A stretch of 64,000 nt of DNA, from NCBI GenBank assembly GCA_019055375.1, contig JAHQIW010005857.1:1-64000 (forward strand), read 5' to 3'. Source of the DNA: Parelaphostrongylus tenuis (Eukaryota; Nematoda; Chromadorea; Rhabditida; Metastrongylidae). A program made the position numbers and the translations under genes. This document shows, one piece after another, positions 52,086 through 63,364 of the stretch; the stretch's first letter is position 1, and the number at the start of each line of letters is the position of its first letter. The notes beneath the pieces are model-generated. The model was not told the DNA's origin, did no database searches, and saw only the letters and a list, made by a program, of their open reading frames with translations.

Positions 52086-52324
52086 GGTGATTCGTCGAAA
52101 TTATCTCTCATTATTCTCAAGTTAGCTCTGTGTCACTTCTTCCCAGGAAATCCAAGCTCAATTTTGCACATCATTGGACACTTATAACAGTAGAGTTTTA
52201 TTTAATAGAAACGCCTCTTCTCCATTTTTCATATGCGAGCTTTTCAACTCCACAATAATACAGCTCCTTTTCCTTGTATGTTCCAGAAAGACATGTATTT
52301 CCATTTGCATACTCTGAAAGTGCA

Positions 52325-52360
52325 ATATATATATATTATATATATATTTATATATTTATA
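52325..52360. repeat. TA-rich microsatellite
   Basis: ATATATATATTATATATATATTTATATATTTATA run at the junction between inverted repeat 2 and the PLE tail. Confidence 0.7.
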
Positions 52361-52430
52361 CGAATTAATTCTGATCCTTGTTTTTCCTATTGAGTCAGAT
52401 GCAAGATTTATACAATGTTATACAATCGAA

Positions 52431-52468
52431 CAGCTGACGTTTCGGCGGTTTCGTCTTGTTTACGTGCG
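52431..52468 (-). ncRNA. PLE family 2 hammerhead-like motif
   Basis: Minus strand GTAAACAAGAC...GCCGAAACGTCAGC. The GAAACGT box is intact and followed by CAGC, but the CUGANGA box is replaced by GTAAACA, so only half of the core remains. It lies at the same place relative to the PLE frame as 59801-59838. Confidence 0.4.
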
Positions 52469-52864
52469 AAGACCAAGTTATCACCAACCAAATCAGCTGA
52501 ACACCCAATTTCTTCATAAGCTCTTTTACATGTCTTTCACTTGGTTGATCAAGGAGGACCGCCTTTCTGAGACCACACGACTCGCATTGTGCTTCCGGTA
52601 TCAAAATGACTGTCTCGTACACAATCTCATATCACGGGTTTTCTTCTCTATGAGCAAATCCTCTTTGTGTTTTATGCTCGGTTGGTGGCATTTATCCGAG
52701 ACGCTTTGAAAACCTTACGCACATATGCTTTATGTTTTTGCGCAAGGCTAGCAACTTCTACTTCACAATCTACTCCTTTATTTTTTTCTCTACGTCCGGC
52801 TCCTATGCGTGTTTAGCGCAGCAGTTGTTCTTGTCGTTTAGATGTTTTTTGCAAATATAATTTT

Positions 52865-52925
52865 GTTATAGCAGTCGGCGCTTATATAGCACTACACTTA
52901 TCGGCTCAAAACATGTCATATCCTT
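52865..52925 (-). mobile_element. SINE family C fragment
   Basis: Minus strand AAGGATATGACATGTTTTGAGCCGATAAGTGTAGTGCTATATAAGCGCC in interrupted match to 38915-38965. Only the head is present, inserted within the PLE endonuclease region. Confidence 0.5.
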
Positions 52926-53345
52926 ATGAGATAAATCCGTATTTTTAGTGCAGGTTTTCCAAGAGATTAGATTAATAGTTATTATTGTCATGCAATCACC
53001 GTCTCTAATGCTAGGGCACCTTCTGCAGTCTTGCGTTGTATAGGGACGGTCCGTATGAGCTGCTGCGAACCAGTTGGTGGCTCAGAGTATTCGACGATAT
53101 CTCAAAAACAGTTCGCCATTTCTCTAAACCTGCTCTTCTTGGATACAATTTTACAGCTGCACTATTATTGGGTTCAGGGTAAGGGCGAATAAGTGGGACT
53201 TTTCTCTTGCTGGAACTGTCGTTTGAAGGCGCGCATTTCCTCGAGACCTATACCAAGGAGTTGCGAGTTCGTAGCCGTTAGAAATAGCTATTTCTCTAAG
53301 CAGTTTCAATAGTTTCAATTTTTGTTCTCAACCATTACATATCCC

Positions 53346-55580
53346 GGCGGATGTTTGGAGCAAGCTTTCACTAGCTTCTAACTTATATGTTAGGGCTGTA
53401 AGAAGAATTCATAAATCAGAATATTTCAATGAGCTGGTACCACGTCGTAATGTAGTTGCTATGTAGGTTCATTTGCATGCTCAGATTAGAAGGGCAGATG
53501 TTTTCGGTTTCTCACAGAAAATTTTTACGTACTTTGACTGTTCACCCGGCAACCTAAAACATCTGTTCAACCTTGTATAAGTAAACTGGAGATAGCCAAA
53601 GAATCTTCGGTGTTTCTCCGTTGCCGGACAAGCTATTTTGAGAAAGAAGATTTCCTGAGCGAAAAATTTCCATAACATTAAAGTCCGCAAATTCAAGAGA
53701 AATCAAAAATGTACTTGTTTTTTTTTTTCCAAAAGCCTTCTACAACGCTATAGCACTCAGAATTGAATTTAGTTTTGCACACGTCGTGCTTTCGCATCTA
53801 TATCTCGTAAGACGAAGCGATTTTATTAGGTCATTTATTCAACACAGCGTGTACCTCGTAAATTTCTAACTGCACTTGTTCTTCGGAAAAGTTTGCTTAG
53901 AATGCTGTAGCAGAGAAAATGGATTTGTGTTTCAAAAACGCGTACTGCTCGCAGTACAGAGCTCCTCCCTCAAACGCGTAGTGCTCATTCGCTAGCGTAA
54001 GACTCATCGTTCCAATACTGGGCTTGGTTTTGGAAAAAACTGTTTTCCTACTTTGCAGCAGCAAATTTAATATTAAGCAACAAACACGCTAAGCATTGTT
54101 TGACGGCTAGGGTGTGTGTATATCCGTGAATCATGCGCCATGAATCGCTCGCGCAGGCGTGATGCTTATTACTCAGATTGTTTTATTTAATTCGTCGCAG
54201 ATGCTTATTACTTAGATTGAAATTTCTCGTCCAGCAAAAGGGGTCGCTCTTCGCGTCGTGTCGTCGAACGGGAAAGTACCATACGTATTTGAACGGATCA
54301 ATAATTCAAGAACAATTTACACATGGTTTGGGCGAATGTAGTGACCTTGATGTGGGTGCACTTTACAATATGTAGATGTGATTAGATTATTTTGATGAAA
54401 GTGTAAGGAGGGCGCCGTCAAGCAATGCTTCGCGTGTTTGAAAAAAAAATAGAAACTAGAGAAACTAGAACTATTGAAACTAGAAAAAAGCACAGAGTGC
54501 GAAACCCAATTTTCATTTGGTTCTTTTGAAGTACTAAGAAGACTGTTCAAGAAAGCAGAAACAATTGGAATTCCTGAGATTTGATCTACTATTTGGTCCT
54601 CTGAATTATAGGAGAGAGGCTCTGATCAACGAGAAATCTTTGAATGAGGAACAAAAATTTATTTATGCACTTTCAGCGCAGTAAAAACGTCTTTTTGAAG
54701 ATGAAAAACGCCATTCAAAGTCTTTTGATTTGTGCTATCGAAGAATTATTCGAACATTGAAAAAGACCAAGAAGTACCTTCCATTTTCTACAACTGCTCA
54801 AAATGGCGCTTGGATAACGGAAAAGTGCCAAAAATTCTTCAAGACTCAAAGATTTTAGCGAAAGTTTCTTGTACCACTTATCACATTTGATCGAATGCCA
54901 AAACACTATGATTGCATAGTAAACTAAAGCTTTGCTTCATATAGAAGAGCTATCCATATTCTAAGAGCATATGAGCGAGTAGAGAAAATTGTACGTTCTC
55001 AAGTAATACAAGAAACCCAGAAAATTGCGACAATACAGAGAAAAAACCCTAATCAAGCAACGAAAATCGTGCATCACAGGGCGCATCGATTTCTATGGCC
55101 GCCCCTTAGGGGTTAATATTCTATGGCCAGAGTGTTCTAAATAAACTTTCTCCGAAAACGAATGACTACTCAAAAAAGATACACGCTATGTTAGATAACG
55201 ATTTTTTTAAGAAATTTGCTTTCTCTTGCAAGAGATAGATGCGAAAAAGCGACGCATGTGGAATCAAGTACAGTTTTCAGTGATACAGCGCGGTAATAAA
55301 AAAAAACCTTCCAAAAAGGCAGTGTATTTTGATTTGTTCATTTGAATGTTCCTAAAAGCTTGACTAAAACTTCTCCTACTGTGAAATCTTCTAACTCAAC
55401 AGCGCCTGTCCGATAACAGAAAAAAAAACCAAGATTCATTAGTTATGTACTCTACACAATAGGGTTCGACAAATGTTTTAGGTTGCGGGATAAACAGTCG
55501 AAGTACGTCAAAAATTTTTGTCAAATACAGAAAACAAATGGCTTCCTAGTGTGAGCGTGTAAATTAAGCTATGCGATAGC
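53346..55580. other. 2.2 kb without a supported gene
   Basis: Partly related to 25000-25450 (see that entry), with a short direct repeat AGATGCTTATTAC near 54160 and 54200. Short minus-strand frames (53481-53696, 54317-54550, 54715-54906) lack support. Confidence 0.4.
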
Positions 55581-55693
55581 GACTACATTACGACGTGGTA
55601 GCGGAAGCCGACTTGTGAAAATACTGATTTACGACCTCTTCTTCCACGGACCTCCCTCCTTGAGGGATTCCGCCCTGTTAGTCGCGAGGGAAC

Positions 55694-56029
55694 GTGGCAC
55701 GTCCTCAGGTGGTGGATAAGGGAATAAACGCGAACCAAAAGCGACCGTGTGCCTCCCAGAGACGCAGGTGGATTCAGGGAATGAGCTCCCTGTTTCTGCA
55801 GCGTCGACTTTTTACGAGTGAAGTCGGCCAGAAGCCTGCAATCAAGCGGCTGGGAAGTACATGGGAGGCGCTTAGGAGTCGCCTCCAACAAATAAGCTCC
55901 TCCCGCTCCTCCGAGAGAGACTGGAAAGCTACTCGTGAGTACCCAGACCCCACGTTTAGAGACTGGCAAGCTATACGTTGGGTATCAAGATGCCAAAAAC
56001 AGCAACGAATATGGGCCTCATTTCCCTGA
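55694..56029 (+). pseudogene. RTE-A upstream frame (ORF1-like)
   Basis: 111 codons, basic and Ser-rich (AIKRLGSTWEALRSRLQQIS, SSSRSSERDWKATREYPDPT). The counterpart in the minus copy is 62975-63202. RTE elements often have a small frame before the endonuclease frame. The function of such frames is not known. Confidence 0.55.
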
Positions 56030-56129
56030 CTCCGAAAGAGCCCCTGGTACGACAGCGCCAGGTAGGACGAGTACGGAGAGGCTGCTAAAATCTCAGGGCC
56101 GAACTAGGCTGCCAAGATCGAAACGGACT

Positions 56130-56997
56130 GACTATATGTACCTACAGTGCAAGAACCTTGCTCACGAATCCGCTATAAGATCTATTGATTCAAGCAAGAA
56201 AATCAAGGTACGACGTCATTAGCCTGGCTGAAACGAGAAGACGTCATCCTTTTCAAGCTGTTTATGACATAGGAGAAGAACTGTTCCTTGGAACATGCGA
56301 TAGCAGAGGTGTCGGTGGCGTTGGCGTCCTCGTCAAATCGAATTTGACCGTGAACATGGATTCGTTTGAACAGCTCACAACCCTTATCGGACGATTGCGG
56401 TTGAAATGATGTGGCTCAATGCCGGCTTTCACCATCTTAGTGCCTACGCACCAACGTCAAGCTATGACGAAGACAAAGTTGAAGCGTTCTGTATGGACCT
56501 TAAAAAGTTCTTCAGACGAGATCATACATTCTTCAAGGTCACTGTCGGTGTTTTAATGCAAAAACTGAACCTAGAAGAACGTCTGAAGAAGGTCACATAG
56601 GGACCCACGAACTAGAATCGAATGAACAGGGTGAAAGGTTATCTGAAGTTTATCATGACGACCCAAAGCATCCACGGTAACTCGCAATTCCAAAAGCCTC
56701 TTTCTCAGCGATAGACGTGGGAGTCTCCCAATGGAGAGTACAATAACGAAATACCACATCCTAGTAAATCGAAGGTTTTGCCTGACCGATGCCGCTGTTG
56801 TTTCTAAGTTCTACACGGGATCAGACCATCGCCTCCTTCGCGCAACGTTCCGTTTTTCGAGAGAGGAGAGAAAGCCGCTAAATTCAATCAACAAGTCCCA
56901 GAACTACCATAAAGTGGGATGTATTCAAATCAATAGCCGGATCTTGGGAAGATACCATTGTCGACAACATCGACGAAGAATGCGACCGGCTCGTTGA
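56130..56997 (+). pseudogene. RTE-A endonuclease domain, plus copy
   Basis: Pieces in three frames: YLQCKNLAHESAIRSIDSSK and SLAETRRRHPFQAV (the Asn and Glu motifs of the AP-endonuclease fold), [34 protein letters not shown], then KYHILVNRRFCLTDAAVVSK and YTGSDHRLLRATFRFSR, which contains the catalytic SDH. The GDFN motif is disrupted (VTVGVLMQK in place of VIVGDFNAK in the other copy). It nicks target DNA in an active element and is disabled here. Confidence 0.85.
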
Positions 56998-57078
56998 ATA
57001 TCTTCATGTTAGCGCTATGAAAGCCAAGAGCCTTAAGGTCACGAAGAGACGCTTGTCTCAGCAGACACTCGAGCTGGT

Positions 57079-58673
57079 ATGTCAACGTGGAATCGCACGA
57101 TGCGTGCGACGCTGCAGAGAATCGATAGAAAATACCTCAAACAGAGAAAAGCAGCAGTTATGGCAGAGGCTGCAGAAGCTGGGAAAAGCATTCGCAAAGC
57201 CCAGCGAGGCTTCGCCAACTATAAGACCAAGATGATTGCACTACGATACCCTGACGGGACACTTACAGCTTCGAGAAGGGCTATGGAGAAAATCATCCAC
57301 CAATACTACTCGGATCTCTTCGCTAGCCATGTCCTCCTACCGTCATATAAATTGAAAGAGGACGAATATGTCTTTCCACCGGTCCTTCCTTCCGAAATCC
57401 GACATGCTATATCGTCGGTGAAAAACAGAACAACACCCGGTCCAGACAGGATTAGACCAGAACACCTGAAGAACCTGCCGACAGTTTTCATCAACACCCT
57501 GGCTCGGCTCTTCACTCGCTACCTGTCAGAATACAAGGTTCTCAGTCAGTGGAAAACCAGCAAGACCGTATTGTTGTTCAAAAAGGGAGATCTTCACAAC
57601 ATAGGCAATTATCGCCCAATCTGCCTGCTGTCCGTTGTCTATAAACTCTTTACTCGAGTCATCCTAAACAGGATTGACAGAACACTGGACGAAGGACAGC
57701 CAGGCGAACAAGAAGGGTTCCGGAGAAGATTTAGTACCATGGCCCACATTCATACGATTACAAGATGCATTGAACTTTCACGAGAGTAAACAACCACTCT
57801 GTCTCACTTTTATCGAAATGAAAAAAAGCCTTTGATTCAGTGGAAACAGAAACTGTTATAGAGGCTTTGGATGACCAGGGCGTCCCAACTCGGTACATAA
57901 TGATCCTCCGTGAGCTTTGTAAAGATTTCACGACCAAAATACCTCCATTCTACAACAATATCACCATTGACGTTAGAAGCGGGGTTCGACAAGGCGATAC
58001 AATTTTGACAAAACTATTCACTGCCACCCTACAAAACGTCATGCGAACATTAGAATGGGACGATGTGAAAGTGAAAATTGACGGTCGACAATCAAACCAT
58101 CTTCGCGTCTCTGACGATATCGTTCTCATAACACCAAACATCAGTCAAGCGGAACGGATGTTGAGCAATTTCGATAACGCCTGTGGAAAGATTGGTCTTC
58201 AACTGAGTCTAACGAAAACGATGTTCACAAGGAAGGGATGGGTTTTGAACGCCCCAATCGTGCTCAATGGAACGACAATCTTCGAATGCTCCAGTTACGT
58301 CTATCTAGGTCGTGGAATCAACATGATGAACGATGTAGCTCCAGAGTTGAGCAGGGAGAAACAAGCGGCTTGCGGAACGTTTAAGAGCATCGAAGATGTA
58401 GTGAAGAGGACTAAGAATAACCGACTAAGTGTCCACCTTTTCGACTCGACGATTATCCCTGTGCTAACGTATGCAGCAGAAACGTGGTCGCTACATAAGC
58501 AGGATGAAAGATCACTTGGCGTTATCGAATGCGCAGTCGAAAGGTCGACGCTAGGAGTATCCCGTATCTTGCAAATGAGAGAAAGGATTCAAAGTTCCGA
58601 CTACGTCAACGATCGAAAATCAGCGCCGTTCTACACGCCAGGATATCGAAAACAAGGTGGGCCAGACACATGA
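57079..58673 (+). pseudogene. RTE-A reverse transcriptase, plus copy
   Basis: Two frames of 236 and 277 codons are separated by a frameshift at about 57789-57840. The first has VLPSEIRHAISSVKNRTTPG, KTVLLFKKGDLHNIGNYRPI and the RTLDEGQPGEQ block. The second has GVRQGDTILTKLF, then RVSDDIVLIT (catalytic FADD changed to SDD with a different preceding residue), YLGRGINMMNDV and PVLTYAAETWSLHKQDERSL. Length and order agree with a full RT domain. The catalytic change and frameshift show loss of function. Confidence 0.9.
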
Positions 58674-58930
58674 TGCGTTCCAACGACAATCGATGGACGC
58701 AGCCGTTACCGCCTGGATTCCTCGCGACATCAAGCGCACCACAGAAAGACCACCGACCCGTTGGTCCTAGTTCTTCACGAAAGCTAGAGAAGAAAGATAT
58801 GATGCTCAGTGAATCCATAGAGCGAGGAGGAACCACTGAGCTACTCTTGCACGCGATAGGGAAAAATGGAAGCGTTGATGGTATCCGCTCGAGTCACTCG
58901 ACGATCAACGGGACGACAGGTGATACAGTT
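58529..58930 (+). pseudogene. RTE-A C-terminal region, plus copy
   Basis: Contains RARHMMRSNDNRWTQPLP and a basic stretch that matches the RWAGHVMRFNDNRWTRAV region of the minus copy, the conserved C-terminal domain of RTE proteins. The frame overlaps the RT frame in another phase, which marks a frameshift. Confidence 0.7.
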
Positions 58931-58999
58931 GACCTCTTCCTACAACTCTCACAAATAAGAAAGGCACTAGTAAAAAACATGCTCCAAAGGTCACCAAGA

Positions 59000-59960
59000 T
59001 AAGTACTGGATGAGAGCAGAGATTGATGTATCTTTCGAGAAATAGTTATTGCTAATGGCTCCGAACTCACAACACTTTGGTATAGGATTTGAGGAAATGA
59101 CGCGCCTCCAAACCACAGTACCAGCAAAAGGAAAGTCCCATTGATCCTCCCTTACTTTTCAGGCCAGATAACTGTAGCTATAAAACGTATCCGAAAGAGC
59201 AGGTTCAGAGCAATGGCTAACTGTTTTTGAGATACCGCCGAATACTCTGAGGCATCATTGGTTCGCGACAGCAAATACAGACCATCTTTGTATAGCGCAA
59301 GACTGCAAAAAGTGCCCTAGCATCAGAGACGTTGATTCCATAAGATAGGTACTATTTAGCCAATCTTTCGTAAGGCGTGCATCAAGAAATACGAAAGACG
59401 GGTAGGCCACTTTATGACTGCAAAGAACACCTAAACGGCAAAAACAACTTTGGATTAAGTACCGCGCTAAACACGCAAAGACACAGACGCATAAAGAAGC
59501 AGATTGTAAAGTAGAAGGCACCACCCTTTCACAAGGGTTTAAAACATCAGCGCAAGAATTTTTTGTAAGTGTTTTGGACAAACAGCACCATTCAAGCCTA
59601 AACGGCAGAGAAGAAATTCTTGCAATTAACTGTGGTATGAGACAGCAGGTGAGACAATTATTTTGATACGGGAGGCGTAAAACGAATCCATGTGATCTCT
59701 GCAAGATGTTATCTACTTGATCAACTTTGTGGAAAACAGTAAAAAGACTGGTGAAGAAATTGAGTAATTAGCGATTGGATTGGTGACAACCTGGTCTTTC
59801 CACGTGAGGAAGACAAAACTGCGCAAACGTCAGCTGCTTGATTATATAACATTGTACAAAATTTGTGTTTTACTAAATAAGTAAAACAACTACCAGTATT
59901 GATGTATGTTAGCATTATACATAATTGCACCTTCAGAGTATGAAAATGGTAATGAATGTT
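59000..59960 (+). mobile_element. Penelope-like element, 3' portion (plus)
   Basis: Begins immediately after the RTE-A plus copy and ends just before the RTE-A minus copy. Frames give an EIVIANGSELTTL segment (59040), DCKKCPSIRDVDS (cysteine linker, about 59310), CKEHLNGKNNFGLSTALNTH (KEH helix and TPL-THR region, about 59425), and LSQGFKTSAQEFFVSVLDKQ followed by NGREEILAI (about 59535-59620), the conserved end of the GIY-YIG domain. The YIG motif is lost. A hammerhead-like string lies at 59801-59838. Confidence 0.75.
59801..59838 (+). ncRNA. PLE family 2 hammerhead-like motif
   Basis: CACGTGAGGA AGAC...GCGCAAACGTCAGC: GTGAGGA resembles CUGANGA with one change, and GCAAAC replaces GAAAC. 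It lies about 140 bases downstream of the end of the endonuclease similarity, as in the other PLE copies. Confidence 0.4.
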
Positions 59961-60004
59961 CTCCAAAAACATACGTGAAAGAGGACTTGTATTAATGTAT
60001 CACC

Positions 60005-60388
60005 TGTATCACCTGTCGTCCCGTTGATCGTCGAGTGACTCGAGCGGGTACCAGCAACTCTTCCATTTTTCCCTATCGCGTGCAAGAGTAGCCCAGTGGG
60101 TCCTCCTCGCTCTAGGATTCGCTGAGCATCATATCTTTCTTCCATCGCTTTCGTGAAGAAACTGGACCATCGGGTCAGTGGTCTTCCTTTAGAGCGCTTG
60201 ACGTCCCGAGGAATCCAGTTGGTAACGGCTCTCGTCCATCGGTTGTCGTTGAAGCGCATCACGTGTCCGGCCCACCTTATTTTCGATATCCTGGCGTGTA
60301 GAACGGCGTCTCTGATTTTCGATCGTTGACGTAGGTCGGAACTTCGGATCCTTTCTCTCATTTGCGAAATACGGGATACTCCTAGCAT
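60005..60388 (-). pseudogene. RTE-A C-terminal domain, minus copy
   Basis: The frame 59933-60388 has MLGVSRISQMRERIRSSDLR, HARISKIRWAGHVMRFNDNR, a KGRPLTRWSSF block and an ERGGPTGLLLHAIGKNG end. This is the conserved C-terminal domain of nematode RTEs. The frame runs past the element end into flanking DNA. Confidence 0.8.
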
Positions 60389-60468
60389 CGACCTTTCGAC
60401 TGCGCGTTCGATAACGCCAAGTGATCTTTCATCCTGCTTACGTAGCGACCAGGTTTCTGCTGCATACG

Positions 60469-61776
60469 TTAGGGCAGGGATAACTGTCGAGTCGAAAAGG
60501 TGGGCAGGAGTCGGATGTTCTTTGTCCTCTTCACTACATCTTCGATGCTCTTAAACGTTCCCCAAGCCGCTCGTTTCCTCCTGCTCAACTCTGGGGCTAG
60601 GTCGTTCATCATGTTGATTTCACGACCTAGATAGATGTAACTGGAGCATTCGGAAATTGTCGTTCCGTTGAGCATGAATGGGGCATTAGAAACCCATCCG
60701 TTCCTCATGAACATTGTTTTTGTTAGATTCAGTTGAAGACCGATCTTTCCACAGGCGTTATCGAAATCAGTCAACATTCGTTCCGCTTGGCTGATGTTTG
60801 GTGTTATGAGAACGATATCGTCAGCAAAGCGAAGATGGTTTAATTGTCGACCGTCAATTTTCACTCCCATTTCGTCCCATTCTAATGTTCGCATGACGTT
60901 TTTTAGGGTGGCAGTGAATAGTTTTGGCGATATTGTATCGCCTTGTCGAACCCCTCTTCTTAAGTCAATGGTGATATTGTTGTAGAATGGAGATATTCTG
61001 GTCGTGAAATCTTTATAAAGCTCAAGAAGGATCATTATGTACCGAGTAGGGAAGCCCTGGTTATCCAGAGCCTCTATAACCGCTTCTGTTTCCACTGAAT
61101 CAAAGGCTTTCTTCAGATCGATAAAAGTGAGACAGAGTGGTTGTTTGTTCTCTCGCGAAACTTCAATGAGTCTTGTGATCGTGTGGATGTGGTCTATGGT
61201 ACTAAATCCTTTTCGGAACCCTGCTTGTTCGCATGGCTGTCCTTCGTCCAGTGTTCTTTCAATCCTGTTCAGGATGACTCGAGTAAAGATTTTATAGACA
61301 ACGGACAGCAAGCAGATTGGGCGATAATTGCCTATGTCGTGAAGGTCTCCCTTTTTGAACAACAATACGGTCTTGCTGGTCTTCCATTGAATAGGGACCT
61401 TGCATTCTGACAGGTAGCGAGTGAAGAGCCGAGCTAGGGTGTTGATGAGAACTGGCGGCAGGTTCTTCAGGTGTTCTGGTCTAATCCTGTCTGGATCGGG
61501 TGTTGTTCTGTTTTTCACCGACGATATAGCATGTCGGATTTCGGAAGGAAGGACTGGTGGAACGACATATTCGTCCTCTTTCAATTTATATGACGGTAAT
61601 AGAACATGGCTAGCGAAGAGATCCGAGTAGTATTGGTGGATGATTTTCTCCATAGCCCTTCTGGAAGCTGTAAGTGTCCCGTCAGGGTATCGCAGTGCAA
61701 TCATCTTGGTCTTATAGTTGGCGAAGCCTCGCTGGCCTTTGCGAATGCTCTTCCCAGCTTCTGCAGCTTCTGCCAC
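60469..61776 (-). pseudogene. RTE-A reverse transcriptase, minus copy (intact FADD)
   Basis: A 435-codon uninterrupted frame. Fingers: VLPSEIRHAISSVKNRTTPD, KTVLLFKKGDLHDIGNYRPI. Palm: RTLDEGQPCEQAGFRKGFS, LTFIDLKKAFDSVETEAVIE (first catalytic Asp region), GVRQGDTISPKLF, and HLRFADDIVLITPN with FADD at 60817-60828. Thumb side: YLGREINMMNDLAPELSRRK. The frame ends after FSTRQLSLP through a frameshift; the continuation (TYAAETWSL region) lies in another phase. The RT core itself looks intact. Confidence 0.9.
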
Positions 61777-61851
61777 AAATGCTGCTCTTCTCTCTTTAAG
61801 GTCTTCTTTTATCGCTTCTCTGCATCGTTTCGCAAGTTCGGACGTAAGGTT

Positions 61852-62569
61852 TCAGTTGCCTGCAGCTCGTGCGATTCCACGTTGACGTATCAGCTCGAGT
61901 GTCTGCGAAGACAAGCGTCTCTTCGTGACCTTAGGACTTTCGGCTTTTTTAGCGCTAACGTGAAGATATTCAACGAGTCGATCGTATTCTTCGCCGATGT
62001 TGTCGACAACGGTATCTTCCCAAGAGCCGACTAATGATTTGAATACATCCCAGTTTATGATAGTTCTGGGACTTCGTTGTTTGAATTTAGCGGCTTTCTC
62101 TCCTCTCCTCGAGAATCGGAACGTTGCGCGAAGGAGGCGATGGTCTGATCCCGTGTAGAACTTGGGAACAACAGCGACGTCGGTCAGGCAAAACCTTCGA
62201 TTTACTAGGATGTGGTCTATTTCGTTATTGTACTCTCCATTGGGAGACTCCCACGTCCATCGCTGAGAAAGAGGCTTTTGGAATTGCGAGTTACCATGGA
62301 TGGTTTGGGTCCATGATAAACTCGGATAGCTTCTCACCCAGATCATTCCATTCTAGTCCGTGGGTCCCTATGTGACGTTCCTCAGACGTTCTTCTAGGTC
62401 CAATTTTTGCGTTAAAATCTCCGACAATGACCTTGAAAAATGTATGATCTTCTCTGAAGAATTTTTCGAGGTCCATATAGAACGCTTCGACTTCGTCTTC
62501 GTCATAGCTTGATGTTGGTGCGTAAGCAACGAAGATGGTCAAAGCCGGCATAGAACCACATCGTTTCAA
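61852..62569 (-). pseudogene. RTE-A endonuclease domain, minus copy
   Basis: Two overlapping frames. 62291-62569 has [20 protein letters not shown] and the intact [11 protein letters not shown] motif (GDFN). 61852-62346 has QRWTWESPNGEYNNEIDHIL, VNRRFCLTDVAVVPKFYTG and an intact SDH in SDHRLLRATFRF. The catalytic Asp/Asn and His motifs are preserved, but a frameshift near 62300-62340 splits the domain. The N-terminal part (62570-62850) is in yet another frame. Confidence 0.85.
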
Positions 62570-62974
62570 CCGTAATCGTTCGATACGGGTTGTTAGTTGT
62601 TCGAACGAATCAATGCTCCACGGTCAAATTCGAATTGACGAGGACGCCAACGCCACCGACACCTCTGCTATCGCATGTTCCAAGGAACAGTTCTTTTCCG
62701 GTGTCATAAACAGTGTGAAAAGGATGGCGTCTCCTCGTTTCAGCCAGGCTAATGACGTCGTACCTTGATCTTCTTGCTTGAATCAATAGATCTTATAGCG
62801 GATTCGTGAGCAAGGGTTCTTGCACTGTAGGTACAGATCGTCCTTTTAGTCCGTTTCGGTCTTGGCAGCCTAGTTCGGCCCTGAGATTTTAGCAGCCTCT
62901 CCGTACTCTTCCTACCCGGCGCTGCCCTACCAGGGGCTCTTTCGGGGTCAGGGGAATGAGGCCCATATTTGTTA

Positions 62975-63202
62975 CTATTTTTGGCATTTTGATACCCAAC
63001 GTGTAGCTTGCCAGGCTCTAAACGTGGGGGCTGGGTACTGACGAGTAGCTTGCCAGTCTCTCTCGGAGGAGCGGGAGGAGCTTATTTGTTGGAGGCGACT
63101 CCTAACCGCCTCCCATGTACTTTCCAGCCGCTTGATTGCAGGCTTTTGGCCGACTTGACTCGTAGAAATAGAGTTTTTGTCAAGTCGGCGCTGCAGAAGC
63201 AT
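62975..63202 (-). pseudogene. RTE-A upstream frame (ORF1-like), minus copy
   Basis: 75 codons matching the plus-copy frame at 55694-56029 (AIKRLESTWEAVRSRLQQIS). See that entry. Confidence 0.55.
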
Positions 63203-63364
63203 AGAGCTCGTCCCCTGACTCCACCTGCGTCTCTGGGAAGCACACGGTCGCTTCTGGTCCGCGTTTTATTCCCCTATCCACCACCTGGGGACGCGCCACG
63301 TGCCCTCGTGACTAACAGGGCGGGATCCCTCAAAGAGGGAGGTCCGTGTATTAATGTAGAAGTG

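Larger units (their letters stand above)
49075..52290 (-). repeat. Inverted repeat 2, right arm
   Basis: See the left arm at 44008-47735. The outer end near 52290 (CATACAAGGAAAAGGAGCTG on the minus strand) corresponds to 44008-44030. Confidence 0.85.
52370..53345 (-). mobile_element. Penelope-like element, 3' portion (minus)
   Basis: Homologous in reverse complement to 59030-59950. On the minus strand it gives LREIAISNGYELATPWYR (RT C-terminal region), EKWRTVFEISS, a TDRPYTTQDCRRCPSIRDGD cysteine linker, then degraded endonuclease pieces (YETVILIPEAQCESC, KAVLLDQPSERHVKELMKKL) before a hammerhead-like 3' motif. Frames are broken several times. Confidence 0.75.
55655..58940 (+). mobile_element. 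RTE-A non-LTR retrotransposon, plus copy (near full length, dead)
   Basis: Begins around GGACCTCCCTCCTTGAGGGA and ends at GGGACGACAGGTGATACAG. The minus-strand copy 59985-63345 has the same ends. Order: a short upstream frame (55694-56029), an Rte-1-like endonuclease (56130-56997) and RT (57079-58500), then a C-terminal domain. Frameshifts separate the pieces, and the catalytic F/YADD reads SDD (about 58107-58118). No poly-A is seen; the 3' end has a short GTGATACAG-type tail, consistent with RTE elements. Confidence 0.85.
59985..63345 (-). mobile_element. RTE-A non-LTR retrotransposon, minus copy (near full length)
   Basis: 5' end near 63345 (GGACCTCCCTCTTTGAGGGA on the minus strand), 3' end near 59990-60005 (GTGATACAGG). 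It is oriented tail to tail with the plus copy. The RT frame is long (435 codons) with an intact FADD, but at least three frame changes split the endonuclease, RT and C-terminus. It is the least damaged autonomous element in the window. Confidence 0.9.

Noticed and set aside
55583..55969. 128-codon minus-strand frame with a counterpart at 63008-63421 (plus)
   Set aside because: Antisense to the 5' region of RTE-A in both copies, so the apparent conservation is not independent evidence.
57306..57515. Minus-strand frame conserved at 61421-61630
   Set aside because: It is the antisense shadow of the RTE-A reverse transcriptase in both copies.
60794..60985. Plus-strand frame also seen at 57950-58141 (minus)
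   Set aside because: Antisense to the RT palm region of RTE-A. Its conservation follows from the sense strand.
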